Shown here piece by piece: positions 24,976-32,635 of a DNA stretch of 64,000 bases (position 1 is its first letter; each line of letters opens with the position of its first letter). A program made the position numbers and the translations under genes. Below the pieces are notes generated by a model. That model was given only the letters and a program-made list of their open reading frames with translations, searched no databases and was not told the origin of the DNA. Source of the DNA: Streptomyces sp. McG3 (GTDB lineage Bacteria > Actinomycetota > Actinomycetes > Streptomycetales > Streptomycetaceae); assembly GCF_018619185.1 (NCBI RefSeq), contig NZ_JAAXYC010000003.1, forward strand, positions 1 to 64,000, written 5' to 3'.

Positions 24976-27270
24976 TCAACGGTCCACTTTCTCACCCGTT
25001 CCCGACGGGGCCCCGCTTTCCGGACCGGTGTCCGGAGTCGGGTCACTCGGCTGCTCGGGTCCGTCGCCGTTGCCGTCCACCGTGTCGCTTGCCACGGCGC
25101 GCTTGCGGTGGCTGTACATCCTGATACCCGCGAGCACCAGGAGCAGCAGACCGCCGGCGATGACGAGCAGCACGGTGGGCGTCACCTCGGAGACCTTCAC
25201 GGTGAAGGTCATCTCCTCGCCGTACTGGGTGCCGTCCTCCGTGTACAGCCGGGCGGTCACCTGGGCGCGGCCGTTGGCGCTGGTCGCCGTGTCGAACTTC
25301 ACCGACTGGCTGTGGCCGCCCGCGATGCTGACCGGCAGTTCGGCCATGCTCCCGTCGTCGTTGAACTTGAGCCGGATGTTGTCCGAGGTCAGCTGGAGAA
25401 CCAGCCGGTCCACGCCCTGCACCAGCTTGTTCTGCACGGTGACCGGGATGGTCGCGCTGCGCCCGGAGAGGGTGACGTCGGACTTCTCGATGAGCTGCAC
25501 CTCGGAGGTGAGGCTCCGCAGGTAGTCGCGGACCGCGTCCCGGTACTGCTGCGCCTCCAGGGACCGGCCGCGCCAGGACGTCGACATCGAGCGGTTCACG
25601 GCGTTGCCGAAGGGCGTCACCACCCGCTCGGGCTGCGTCAGGATCGTCTCGAAGCTGTCGAGCGAGCCCTGGGTGGTGCGGATGTCCTGGAACGCCTGCG
25701 TGGGCAGTTCCTGGGCCCGGAGCTTCTTGGGGTACGCGGAGGCCCGGGGGACCTTGGTGGTGGCCCTCGGGTCGGGCTTCACCTCGGCGGCGGCGACCAG
25801 GTCCAGGGGCTGTGTCCAGCGGTTGCCCGCCAGGCCCTCCAGCGCGCGGGCCATCGTCTGGGCCTGTGCGGCGGTGGGCATCCGCGGGGGGGCGACCACG
25901 ATGCTGCGCTCGTTGTCCGGCGCCTGCTCGGTCAGTGCGAGGGTCTGGGCGAGGAACTTCTGGACCGCGCGGGTGGAGGAGCCCGCCTTCGACATGTCGC
26001 CGTCGAACAAGGTCGACAGCCGGGCGTCCGCGACGAGCGCGGTGGTGCCCCCGCCGATCGGCCGCGCCGCGGTCGGCGTGTAGGGAAGTTCCCTGGTCTC
26101 CCGGAAGCTGTCGCTGCGGGCGATCACGTTGTGGGCCCCCGCCGAGGTCGCCACATCGACGATGGACGAGTCCACGGCGCCGTTCACGGGCCAGGCGAAG
26201 TCGGTGGACGGCTTCACATGGAGGATGGTCTCCACGGTGGTCGCGGCCACGGCGGAGGCGTTCTGCAGATGGCTGAGCGTTCCGGAGACGTTCTTGCCGC
26301 GGTGCGCGATGGAGGCCAGATCGGGGTCGGCGAAGGGCAGCGCGATCACCTTGCCGTCCTCGACCACCTTCTCCAGCGCGCTGAGCCACTGCTTGGCGAC
26401 GGCCTGGTTCTTGCCCGGGACGGTCGTGTCACCCGACTCGACCTCGTACTTCCCGGCCATCGCCGCGACGCTCGCCAGGAGGTCCGGGTCGACGACCCAG
26501 GTCACGGGGAGCCGGCTGCCCAGGGACACCAGCTGCTCCAGCCGGCCACCGGGCGCCAGCTCCTTGGCCAGGTCGTCGTTGGTGAACACGGGGGTCTGCT
26601 GTTCGTCCGAGCGGGTCTCCGCCGTGACGTGGGGGGACGCGATCAGCGGCCAGAGGAAGGTGAGCTTCGTCCTGCTGTCGCTCGCCTCGGGCTGCCAGGG
26701 CAGGAACGAGCGCTCGATGCCCAGCACCTGCTCGTAGGGGGTGGTGGTGGTACGGCCGGAGACCGAGACGCCGAGCTGGTAGACGCCCGGGTCGTCCATG
26801 CCGAGCTTGTCGACGGGCACGGTGAGCGTGAAGTCCTGGCTGATCCCCTTGGCGAGCTTGGGGAACTTCACCGTGTACTTGTCCCCGACGGTGACCGGGT
26901 CGACGCCGGGAACGTAAGCGGAGCGCTTCGCGGCGTCGTCGACCTCTCCGCGGCCGGAGAGCCGGGGCCCGACCCGGAGATCGACCTCGGCGCTGCTGAT
27001 CGTCTCCTTGCCCTTGTTGGTGAGCGTTCCGGAGACGGTCAGGGTGTCGTCCTCCGTCGGAACGCTCGGGGAGAGCGTGTTCAGGGACACATCGACCGTA
27101 CGGGAGCCGGTGGGGGCCTTGGCGGGCTCGGCGGCCGGGGCGGCACCGGCCGCCGGAACGGCCAGGAGACCGGCCAGCAGCGGTGCTCCGAGCACCGCCG
27201 AGGCCGTGCGCCGGAGCCACCGGCGGGCAGGAGAGGGACGAGTCCCCTGGAAGTCTGCCGCCTCGGCCAC
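24976..27270 (-). CDS. DUF6049 family secreted, membrane-anchored protein
   Basis: The 764-residue protein starts at GTG 27270. A basic N-terminus (RRWLRRTASAVLG) precedes a Sec signal ending near AAGAAPA. The large extracellular part begins with Ig-like beta segments (VDVSLNTLSPSVP, LTVSGTLTNKGK). It is followed by a long mixed domain with VTWVVDPDLLASV and FAWPVNGAVDSS, resembling polysaccharide-deacetylase-like folds without an obvious catalytic triad. A C-terminal segment TVLLVIAGGLLLLVLAGI (about 705-722) anchors it, leaving an acidic cytoplasmic tail. In Streptomyces this gene is paired with murJ, which fits the 50-bp spacing to the murJ start here. A role in envelope assembly is inferred only from that pairing. 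Confidence 0.82.
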   Translation of the reverse strand: MAEAADFQGTRPSPARRWLRRTASAVLGAPLLAGLLAVPAAGAAPAAEPAKAPTGSRTVDVSLNTLSPSVPTEDDTLTVSGTLTNKGKETISSAEVDLRVGPRLSGRGEVDDAAKRSAYVPGVDPVTVGDKYTVKFPKLAKGISQDFTLTVPVDKLGMDDPGVYQLGVSVSGRTTTTPYEQVLGIERSFLPWQPEASDSRTKLTFLWPLIASPHVTAETRSDEQQTPVFTNDDLAKELAPGGRLEQLVSLGSRLPVTWVVDPDLLASVAAMAGKYEVESGDTTVPGKNQAVAKQWLSALEKVVEDGKVIALPFADPDLASIAHRGKNVSGTLSHLQNASAVAATTVETILHVKPSTDFAWPVNGAVDSSIVDVATSAGAHNVIARSDSFRETRELPYTPTAARPIGGGTTALVADARLSTLFDGDMSKAGSSTRAVQKFLAQTLALTEQAPDNERSIVVAPPRMPTAAQAQTMARALEGLAGNRWTQPLDLVAAAEVKPDPRATTKVPRASAYPKKLRAQELPTQAFQDIRTTQGSLDSFETILTQPERVVTPFGNAVNRSMSTSWRGRSLEAQQYRDAVRDYLRSLTSEVQLIEKSDVTLSGRSATIPVTVQNKLVQGVDRLVLQLTSDNIRLKFNDDGSMAELPVSIAGGHSQSVKFDTATSANGRAQVTARLYTEDGTQYGEEMTFTVKVSEVTPTVLLVIAGGLLLLVLAGIRMYSHRKRAVASDTVDGNGDGPEQPSDPTPDTGPESGAPSGTGEKVDR

Positions 27271-27436
27271 GCGCCTACCCGTCCCTCGTCGTCATCAGAT
27301 GCTGTCGATCGTTCGGTCCTGCGTCCCCGCATGGTAACGAGGTGCGGCGGGCCGAAGTGCTGGGGTCCATCGCACATGATCGCGGGTATCCCGCAGGGTC
27401 CCCGTAAACGATGACGCCGCGGCCGGTCCGTGCACG

Positions 27437-27453
27437 TACCCTTTTCTGTTGTG
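27437..27453 (+). promoter_or_regulatory. Candidate -10 element for leaderless pcnA transcription
   Basis: TACCCT (27437-27442) lies 8 bases before GTG 27451, and no ribosome site is visible. A TGACGC about 19 bp further upstream could serve as -35. The arrangement places the transcript start at or next to the start codon. Confidence 0.45.
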
Positions 27454-28893
27454 CCGAACGCCAACGAAGAGAACGCCAGTGCACTGAGCCAGGTGCAGCA
27501 CCGCGCGGTGAGTGAGCTGCTGCGGGTGTCCCCGGTCGCCGACGACCTCGCCCGTCGATTCCAGGAGGCCGGATTCGGCCTCGCGCTGGTCGGCGGCTCG
27601 GTCCGCGACGCACTGCTGGGCAGGCTCGGGAACGACTTGGACTTCACCACCGATGCCCGCCCCGAGGACGTGCTCAAGATCGTCCGCCCCTGGGCCGACT
27701 CGGTGTGGGAGGTCGGGATCGCCTTCGGCACCGTCGGTTCCCAGAAGGACGGCTATCAGATCGAGGTCACGACCTACCGGTCCGAGGCCTACGACCGGAC
27801 CTCGCGCAAGCCGGAGGTCTCCTACGGTGACTCCATCGAGGACGACCTCGTGCGCCGTGACTTCACGGTCAACGCGATGGCCGTGGCTCTGCCGCAGAAG
27901 GAGTTCGTCGATCCGTACGGAGGTCTGAAGGACCTTGCCGAGCGGGTGCTGCGCACTCCGGGAACGCCCGAGGCGTCCTTCTCCGACGACCCGCTGCGCA
28001 TGCTCCGCGCCGCCCGCTTCGCCGCGCAGCTCGACTTCGAGGTCGCCCCTGACGTCGTGACCGCCATGACGGAGATGGCCGCGCGGATCGGCATCGTCTC
28101 GGCCGAGCGGGTCCGCGACGAACTGAACAAGTTGCTTCTCTCCCAGCACCCGCGCAAGGGTCTGGGGCTTCTGGTCGATACGGGACTGGCCGAACAGGTG
28201 CTGCCCGAGCTTCCCGCGCTGCGCCTGGAGAGTGACGAGCATCACCGTCACAAGGACGTCTACGAGCACTCGCTGACCGTCCTGGAACAGGCCATCGACC
28301 TGGAGGAGGACGGACCCGACCTCGTGCTGCGTCTGGCCGCGCTGCTCCATGACATCGGCAAGCCGAGGACCCGCCGCTTCGAGAAGGACGGCAGGGTCTC
28401 CTTCCACCACCACGAGGTGGTGGGCGCGAAGATGACGAAGAAGCGCATGACCGAGCTCAAGTACTCCAACGAGCTGGTCAAGGACGTGTCGAAACTGGTG
28501 GAGCTGCACCTGCGCTTCCACGGGTACGGGGACGGTGAGTGGACCGACTCCGCCGTGCGCCGGTATGTGCGCGACGCGGGGCCGCTGCTCGAACGCCTCC
28601 ACAAGCTGACCCGATCGGACTGCACGACCCGGAACAAGCGCAAGGCGAACGCGCTCTCCCGCACCTATGACGGGCTGGAGGAGCGCATCGCCCAGCTGCA
28701 GGAGCAGGAGGAGCTCGACTCGATCCGCCCCGATCTGGACGGCAACGAGATCATGCGGATCCTTGAGGTCGGACCCGGTCCCGTGATCGGCAAGGCGTAC
28801 GGGTTCCTGCTGGAGCTGCGTCTGGAGAACGGGCCCATGGAGCGGGACGCCGCTGTGGCCGCGCTCAAGGAGTGGTGGGCCCGGCAGAACTGA
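27451..28893 (+). CDS. pcnA: CCA tRNA nucleotidyltransferase / poly(A) polymerase family
   Basis: I start at GTG 27451 (480 residues, VPNANEENASALSQ) because a -10-like box sits just upstream and homologs as I recall them begin here; GTG 27430 is the alternative. The N-terminal nucleotidyltransferase domain has LVGGSVRDALLGRLGNDLDF with the two metal-binding aspartates, then RRDFTVNAMA and DPLRMLRAARF, the family's ribose and template motifs. The C-terminal half has an HD domain (LLHDIGKPRTR, about 300) with HHHEVVGA. The enzyme adds or repairs the 3' CCA of tRNA. Actinobacterial members with an HD domain are usually annotated as CCA-adding; a polyadenylating activity cannot be excluded from sequence. 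Confidence 0.9.
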   Translation: MPNANEENASALSQVQHRAVSELLRVSPVADDLARRFQEAGFGLALVGGSVRDALLGRLGNDLDFTTDARPEDVLKIVRPWADSVWEVGIAFGTVGSQKDGYQIEVTTYRSEAYDRTSRKPEVSYGDSIEDDLVRRDFTVNAMAVALPQKEFVDPYGGLKDLAERVLRTPGTPEASFSDDPLRMLRAARFAAQLDFEVAPDVVTAMTEMAARIGIVSAERVRDELNKLLLSQHPRKGLGLLVDTGLAEQVLPELPALRLESDEHHRHKDVYEHSLTVLEQAIDLEEDGPDLVLRLAALLHDIGKPRTRRFEKDGRVSFHHHEVVGAKMTKKRMTELKYSNELVKDVSKLVELHLRFHGYGDGEWTDSAVRRYVRDAGPLLERLHKLTRSDCTTRNKRKANALSRTYDGLEERIAQLQEQEELDSIRPDLDGNEIMRILEVGPGPVIGKAYGFLLELRLENGPMERDAAVAALKEWWARQN

Positions 28894-28907
28894 CCCCGGC
28901 GAGTGAT

Positions 28908-28921
28908 GTTTCACGTGAAAC
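28908..28921. other. parS site (ParB-binding), perfect
   Basis: GTTTCACGTGAAAC matches the Streptomyces parS consensus exactly and extends symmetrically to GATGTTTCACGTGAAACATC. It lies 15 bp after the pcnA stop. Confidence 0.92.
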
Positions 28922-28950
28922 ATCAGCCACCGGATGTGGCGAGGGGCGTT

Positions 28951-28964
28951 GTTTCACGTGAAAC
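28951..28964. other. parS site (ParB-binding), perfect, inside a longer hairpin
   Basis: GTTTCACGTGAAAC is at the centre of a nearly perfect palindrome spanning about 28,933-28,981 (GAGGGGCGTT...AACGCCCCTC). It sits between convergent pcnA and the MFS gene, so the same sequence could also end transcription. Confidence 0.92.
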
Positions 28965-28990
28965 AACGCCCCTCGCACATCCATGACCGG

Positions 28991-30259
28991 CTACCGGTAA
29001 CCGTCGATCCGTCGCCGGCGGAACATAGTCACCGCGACCACCGCGTACAGCACCGACACGACCACCACGACGGCGACCGATCTGCCGTCCGGCGGGAGCA
29101 TGAGAGCCGCCACCCCTGCGGCGCTCACGAACGCGACGTTGAAGAGCACGTCGTAGAGCGAGAAGACCCGGCCCCGGAAGGCGTCGTCGACCGAGGTCTG
29201 CACCACTGTGTCGGTCGCGATCTTCGACCCCTGGGTCACGACCCCGAGCACGAACGCGGCGATCAGCATCGGGAGAGGGGCGAAGGAGAGGCCCAAGGCG
29301 GGTACCAGGACCGCCGCCGCCCCGGCGCAGCCCACGATCCATCCATACCGGCCGAGCTGTCCCACCGCCCATGGGGTGAGGACGGCGGCGACGAAGAATC
29401 CCGCACCGGACACCCCTACCGCAAGGCCGAGCAGGGCCAACCCGTCGGACTCGTTGTCCGACCAGGCGTAGCGGCACAGCATGAGCACCGTCACGGTGAG
29501 CGCGCCGTAACAGAAGCGGATCACGGTCATCGCGGCCAGGGCCCCGGCCGCGTGTCTCCGCTGCGCCAGATGGTGCAGCCCGGCGACGAGCCCGCGCGCG
29601 GTGACGGCCAGAGCGGCCCGCAGTCGCAGGGGGCTCCCGTCGGTATCCGGTCCCAGCAGGGCGCGGGGCAGGCTCAGGGACGCCAGTGCGGAGAGCAGGT
29701 AGAGCATCGACCCCAGCAGTACGACCGCCGCATCGGACTCGTCGGCCACCAGCCGTACGACGAAAGCGAGACCGCCTCCCGCGGTGGCCGCCAGGGTGCC
29801 CGCGGTGGGAGACAGGGAGTTGGCGACGACGAGGCGATCGGTGTCGACCACCCGGGGCAGGGCGGCGGAGAGGCCGGCCAGCACGAAACGGTTGACGGCG
29901 GTGACGCAGAGGGCCGAGGCGTAGAAGAGCCAGTCGGGCACCGAGGCGAGGATCAGCAGGGCCGTGGAGCAGGCCAGGGCGGCCCGCAGGAGGTTCCCGT
30001 AGAGAAAGACCTGGCGTCGGGGCCAGCGGTCCAGCAGAACCCCCGCGAAGGGGCCGATCAGGGAGTAGGGCAGGAGGAGCACGGCCATCGCGGAGGCGAT
30101 GGCGGCGGCCGACGTCTGCTTCTCGGGGGAGAAGACGACGTACGCGGCGAGGGCGACCTGGTAGACGCCGTCGGCGGACTGGGACAACAGCCGCACGGTG
30201 AGCAGGCGGCGAAAGTTCCGCAGGCGCAGCAGGGTGCGCAGATCACGCGCGACAGACAT
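28991..30259 (-). CDS. MFS transporter
   Basis: The 422-residue protein starts at ATG 30259 (an in-frame GTG five codons upstream is possible). It has about twelve hydrophobic segments, an MFS_1-like loop LLDRWPRRQVFLYGN between helices 2 and 3, and a second-half equivalent near VGQLGRYGWIVG and FRGRVFSLYDVLF. The pattern resembles the EntS/MFS_3 exporters with 12 helices. The substrate is unknown. It is leftward, downstream of the inositol-phosphate synthase gene but separated from it by a strong hairpin, so it may have its own promoter. Convergent with pcnA across two parS sites. Confidence 0.85.
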   Translation of the reverse strand: MSVARDLRTLLRLRNFRRLLTVRLLSQSADGVYQVALAAYVVFSPEKQTSAAAIASAMAVLLLPYSLIGPFAGVLLDRWPRRQVFLYGNLLRAALACSTALLILASVPDWLFYASALCVTAVNRFVLAGLSAALPRVVDTDRLVVANSLSPTAGTLAATAGGGLAFVVRLVADESDAAVVLLGSMLYLLSALASLSLPRALLGPDTDGSPLRLRAALAVTARGLVAGLHHLAQRRHAAGALAAMTVIRFCYGALTVTVLMLCRYAWSDNESDGLALLGLAVGVSGAGFFVAAVLTPWAVGQLGRYGWIVGCAGAAAVLVPALGLSFAPLPMLIAAFVLGVVTQGSKIATDTVVQTSVDDAFRGRVFSLYDVLFNVAFVSAAGVAALMLPPDGRSVAVVVVVSVLYAVVAVTMFRRRRIDGYR

Positions 30260-30275
30260 GGGAGCAAGCGTCACA

Positions 30276-30320
30276 CACGTCGGGGGTCCGCGGGCGGATT
30301 GCCCGGGGACCCCCGACGTG
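30276..30320 (-). terminator. Terminator hairpin after the inositol-phosphate synthase gene
   Basis: CACGTCGGGGGTCC (30276-30289) pairs perfectly with GGACCCCCGACGTG (30307-30320), a 14-bp stem with a 17-base loop. It lies between two leftward genes and only 17 bp before the MFS start codon. Confidence 0.75.
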
Positions 30321-30385
30321 CGGCACGAAGAGGTGAGCGTCTCCGCTCAGCGCTCCGGTGAGACTTCTCGGCCGAGAGGGCCGGT

Positions 30386-31468
30386 TCAGCTCTCGGTGTC
30401 GCCGTTGATGAACTTCTCGACGTTCTCGCGGGCCTCGTCGTCGAAGTACTGCACCGGCGGGCTCTTCATGAAGTAGCTCGAAGCCGAGAGGATCGGGCCA
30501 CCGATGCCGCGGTCCTTGGCGATCTTCGCCGCACGGACGGCGTCGATGATGACACCGGCCGAGTTCGGGGAGTCCCACACCTCGAGCTTGTACTCCAGGT
30601 TCAGCGGTACGTCGCCGAACGCGCGGCCCTCGAGGCGCACGTACGCCCACTTGCGGTCGTCCAGCCAGGCCACGTAGTCCGAGGGGCCGATGTGGACGTT
30701 GTCCGCACCGAGCTCACGGTCACGGATCTGCGAGGTGACGGCCTGCGTCTTGGAGATCTTCTTGGACTCCAGGCGCTCACGCTCGAGCATGTTCTTGAAG
30801 TCCATGTTGCCGCCGACGTTCAGCTGCATCGTGCGGTCCAGGACGACACCCCGGTCCTCGAAGAGCTTCGCCATCACGCGGTGCGTGATGGTGGCGCCCA
30901 CCTGGGACTTGATGTCGTCGCCGACGATCGGGACACCGGCCTCGGTGAACTTGTCCGCCCACTCCTTGGTGCCGGCGATGAACACCGGGAGAGCGTTGAC
31001 GAACGCGACCTTGGCGTCGATGGCGCACTGCGCGTAGAACTTCGCAGCGACCTCGGAGCCGACGGGCAGGTAGCAGACGAGAACGTCGACCTGCTTGTCC
31101 TTGAGGATCTGGACGACGTCGACCGGGGCGTCCGCGGACTCCTCGATCGTCTCGCGGTAGTACTTGCCCAGGCCGTCGTGGGTGTGGCCGCGCTGGACGG
31201 TAACGCCCGTGTTCGGCACGTCCGCGATCTTGATGGTGTTGTTCTCGCTGGCGCCGATGGCGTCCGCGAGGTCGAGGCCGACCTTCTTCGCGTCGACGTC
31301 GAAGGCGGCGACGAACTCGACGTCACTGACGTGGTACTCGCCGAACTGGACGTGCATCAGACCGGGCACCTTGCCGGCCGGATCGGCGTCCTTGTAGTAC
31401 TCGACGCCCTGCACCAGCGAGGCGGCGCAGTTGCCCACGCCTACGATGGCTACGCGAACCGAACCCAT
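30386..31468 (-). CDS. ino1: Inositol-3-phosphate synthase (actinobacterial type)
   Basis: The 360-residue protein starts at ATG 31468 after AGGGAG; 21 upstream codons have no ribosome site and are left out. It begins with the NAD site [18 protein letters not shown]. It contains [26 protein letters not shown], the catalytic-lysine region [16 protein letters not shown], then [12 protein letters not shown] and the C-terminal [12 protein letters not shown], all typical of the short mycobacterial/streptomycete enzyme. It converts glucose-6-phosphate to inositol-3-phosphate for phosphatidylinositol, mycothiol and related products. A PadR gene ends 59 bp upstream on the same strand, so the pair is probably co-transcribed and controlled by that regulator. 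Confidence 0.93.
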   Translation of the reverse strand: MGSVRVAIVGVGNCAASLVQGVEYYKDADPAGKVPGLMHVQFGEYHVSDVEFVAAFDVDAKKVGLDLADAIGASENNTIKIADVPNTGVTVQRGHTHDGLGKYYRETIEESADAPVDVVQILKDKQVDVLVCYLPVGSEVAAKFYAQCAIDAKVAFVNALPVFIAGTKEWADKFTEAGVPIVGDDIKSQVGATITHRVMAKLFEDRGVVLDRTMQLNVGGNMDFKNMLERERLESKKISKTQAVTSQIRDRELGADNVHIGPSDYVAWLDDRKWAYVRLEGRAFGDVPLNLEYKLEVWDSPNSAGVIIDAVRAAKIAKDRGIGGPILSASSYFMKSPPVQYFDDEARENVEKFINGDTES

Positions 31469-31527
31469 TCCGGTTGCTCCCTGTGTAATCGGTGATTCCG
31501 ATGAAGTCGCCGCGGAGTGCGATGACT

Positions 31528-32235
31528 TCACTTGGCGGTGTCGTCGGACGGATCCGGCCGGGTGGTGTCCCGGTGCCGGGGCAGGCCGCCCGTCTCTCCA
31601 GGTGTGTCCTGCTGAGCAGAGCCCTCGGGCGAGGATCGTCGCCGATCCCGTCCCGACCGCTCGCTCTCGATGAGCTCGTTCAGCCAGCGCACTTCGCGCT
31701 CCACGGACTCCATGCCGTGTCGCTGCAGCTCAAGCGTGTAGTCGTCGAGTCGTTCCCGGGTGCGGGCGAGAGAGGCGCGCATCTTCTCCAGGCGCTCCTC
31801 CAGCCGGCTGCGCCGGCCTTCGAGCACCCGCATCCGCACCTCGCGCTCGGTCTGTCCGAAGAAGGCGAAGCGCGCTGCGAAGTGCTCGTCCTCCCAGGCG
31901 TCCGGACCGGTGTGCGACAGCAGCTCCTCGAAGTGCTCCTTACCTTCTGCCGTCAGCCGGTAGACGATCTTCGCCCGGCGTCCCGTCAGTGAGGAGGACG
32001 CGGCGGTCGGGCGCCCGGCGACCGGTGCGGCGTCCGCCGGATCACCGGCGGGCTCCTCGATCAACCAGCCGCTGGCTACCAGCGTCTTGAGGCAGGGGTA
32101 GAGGGTTCCGTAGCTGAACGCACGGAAGATCCCCAGCGAGGTGTTGAGGCGTTTGCGCAGCTCATAGCCGTGCATCGGCGATTCGCGGAGCAGGCCGAGA
32201 ACAGCGAACTCGAGGATGCCGGAGCGTCTGCTCAC
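31528..32235 (-). CDS. PadR family transcriptional regulator
   Basis: The 235-residue protein starts at GTG 32235 behind AAGGAGGAGG; the open frame of 42 codons upstream crosses the promoter region and is rejected. The N-terminal winged helix is clear: [43 protein letters not shown] and [19 protein letters not shown] long helical C-terminal region ([22 protein letters not shown]) would form the PadR-s2-type dimerisation coiled coil. The tail is polar and low in complexity. It likely represses itself through the 11-bp inverted repeat 72 bp upstream and may also set expression of the downstream inositol-phosphate synthase gene. The effector is unknown. Confidence 0.9.
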   Translation of the reverse strand: MSRRSGILEFAVLGLLRESPMHGYELRKRLNTSLGIFRAFSYGTLYPCLKTLVASGWLIEEPAGDPADAAPVAGRPTAASSSLTGRRAKIVYRLTAEGKEHFEELLSHTGPDAWEDEHFAARFAFFGQTEREVRMRVLEGRRSRLEERLEKMRASLARTRERLDDYTLELQRHGMESVEREVRWLNELIESERSGRDRRRSSPEGSAQQDTPGETGGLPRHRDTTRPDPSDDTAK

Positions 32236-32306
32236 CGGTGCCTCCTCCTTCTCCCGCTGCTTCCGACGGCGCGGTCCACCGGAACCACCGGTGTACTTAT
32301 GCCGCG

Positions 32307-32331
32307 CTGATGTATCGACTCGATACATCAG
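32307..32331. promoter_or_regulatory. Inverted-repeat operator upstream of the PadR gene
   Basis: CTGATGTATCG-ACT-CGATACATCAG has perfect 11-bp arms and a 3-bp spacer. It includes the ATGT...ACAT half-sites seen in many PadR operators and is placed to overlap the padR-ino1 promoter. Confidence 0.7.
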
Positions 32332-32635
32332 CACGATAGATCGCTCCGACCTGTTCGACAAGGGTGACCTTCGTGAACGGCGTCACATCGGCAATTCCCA
32401 GGGTTCGACTTGCGTTGTTTGGGGTGAAGTTCGGCCCTAGGCGGGTTTTGAGCGTGCGTAGTCTGTGCGGCATGCAGACCACCGGGAACCGCGAGGCGCT
32501 TTCGCGCGTCAGTCATCGCGGACTGCCGGATGTACTGCGGATGAGCCTTCCGCAGTGGCTTGTCCGTAATTCGGGGGGACCGGATCTCAACTGCCGCTTC
32601 CAGGCGCTCTCGCCTGCCCGAGGAGTAGTCGTTCC
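32332..32635. other. Promoter region of the class A PBP gene
   Basis: This stretch of about 300 bp has no secure gene. TTGTTT-N17-TAGGCG around 32,415-32,443 is a plausible rightward promoter. A 55-codon frame (ATG 32472 to TGA 32639) overlaps the PBP start as ATGA, but its codon usage and sequence do not look coding, so I do not list it as a gene. Confidence 0.4.

Noticed and set aside
21787..27414. An 1875-codon open frame on the plus strand
   Set aside because: It is entirely antisense to rne, the murJ fragment and the DUF6049 gene. Long antisense frames are expected at this GC content, and it has no ribosome site or recognisable domain.
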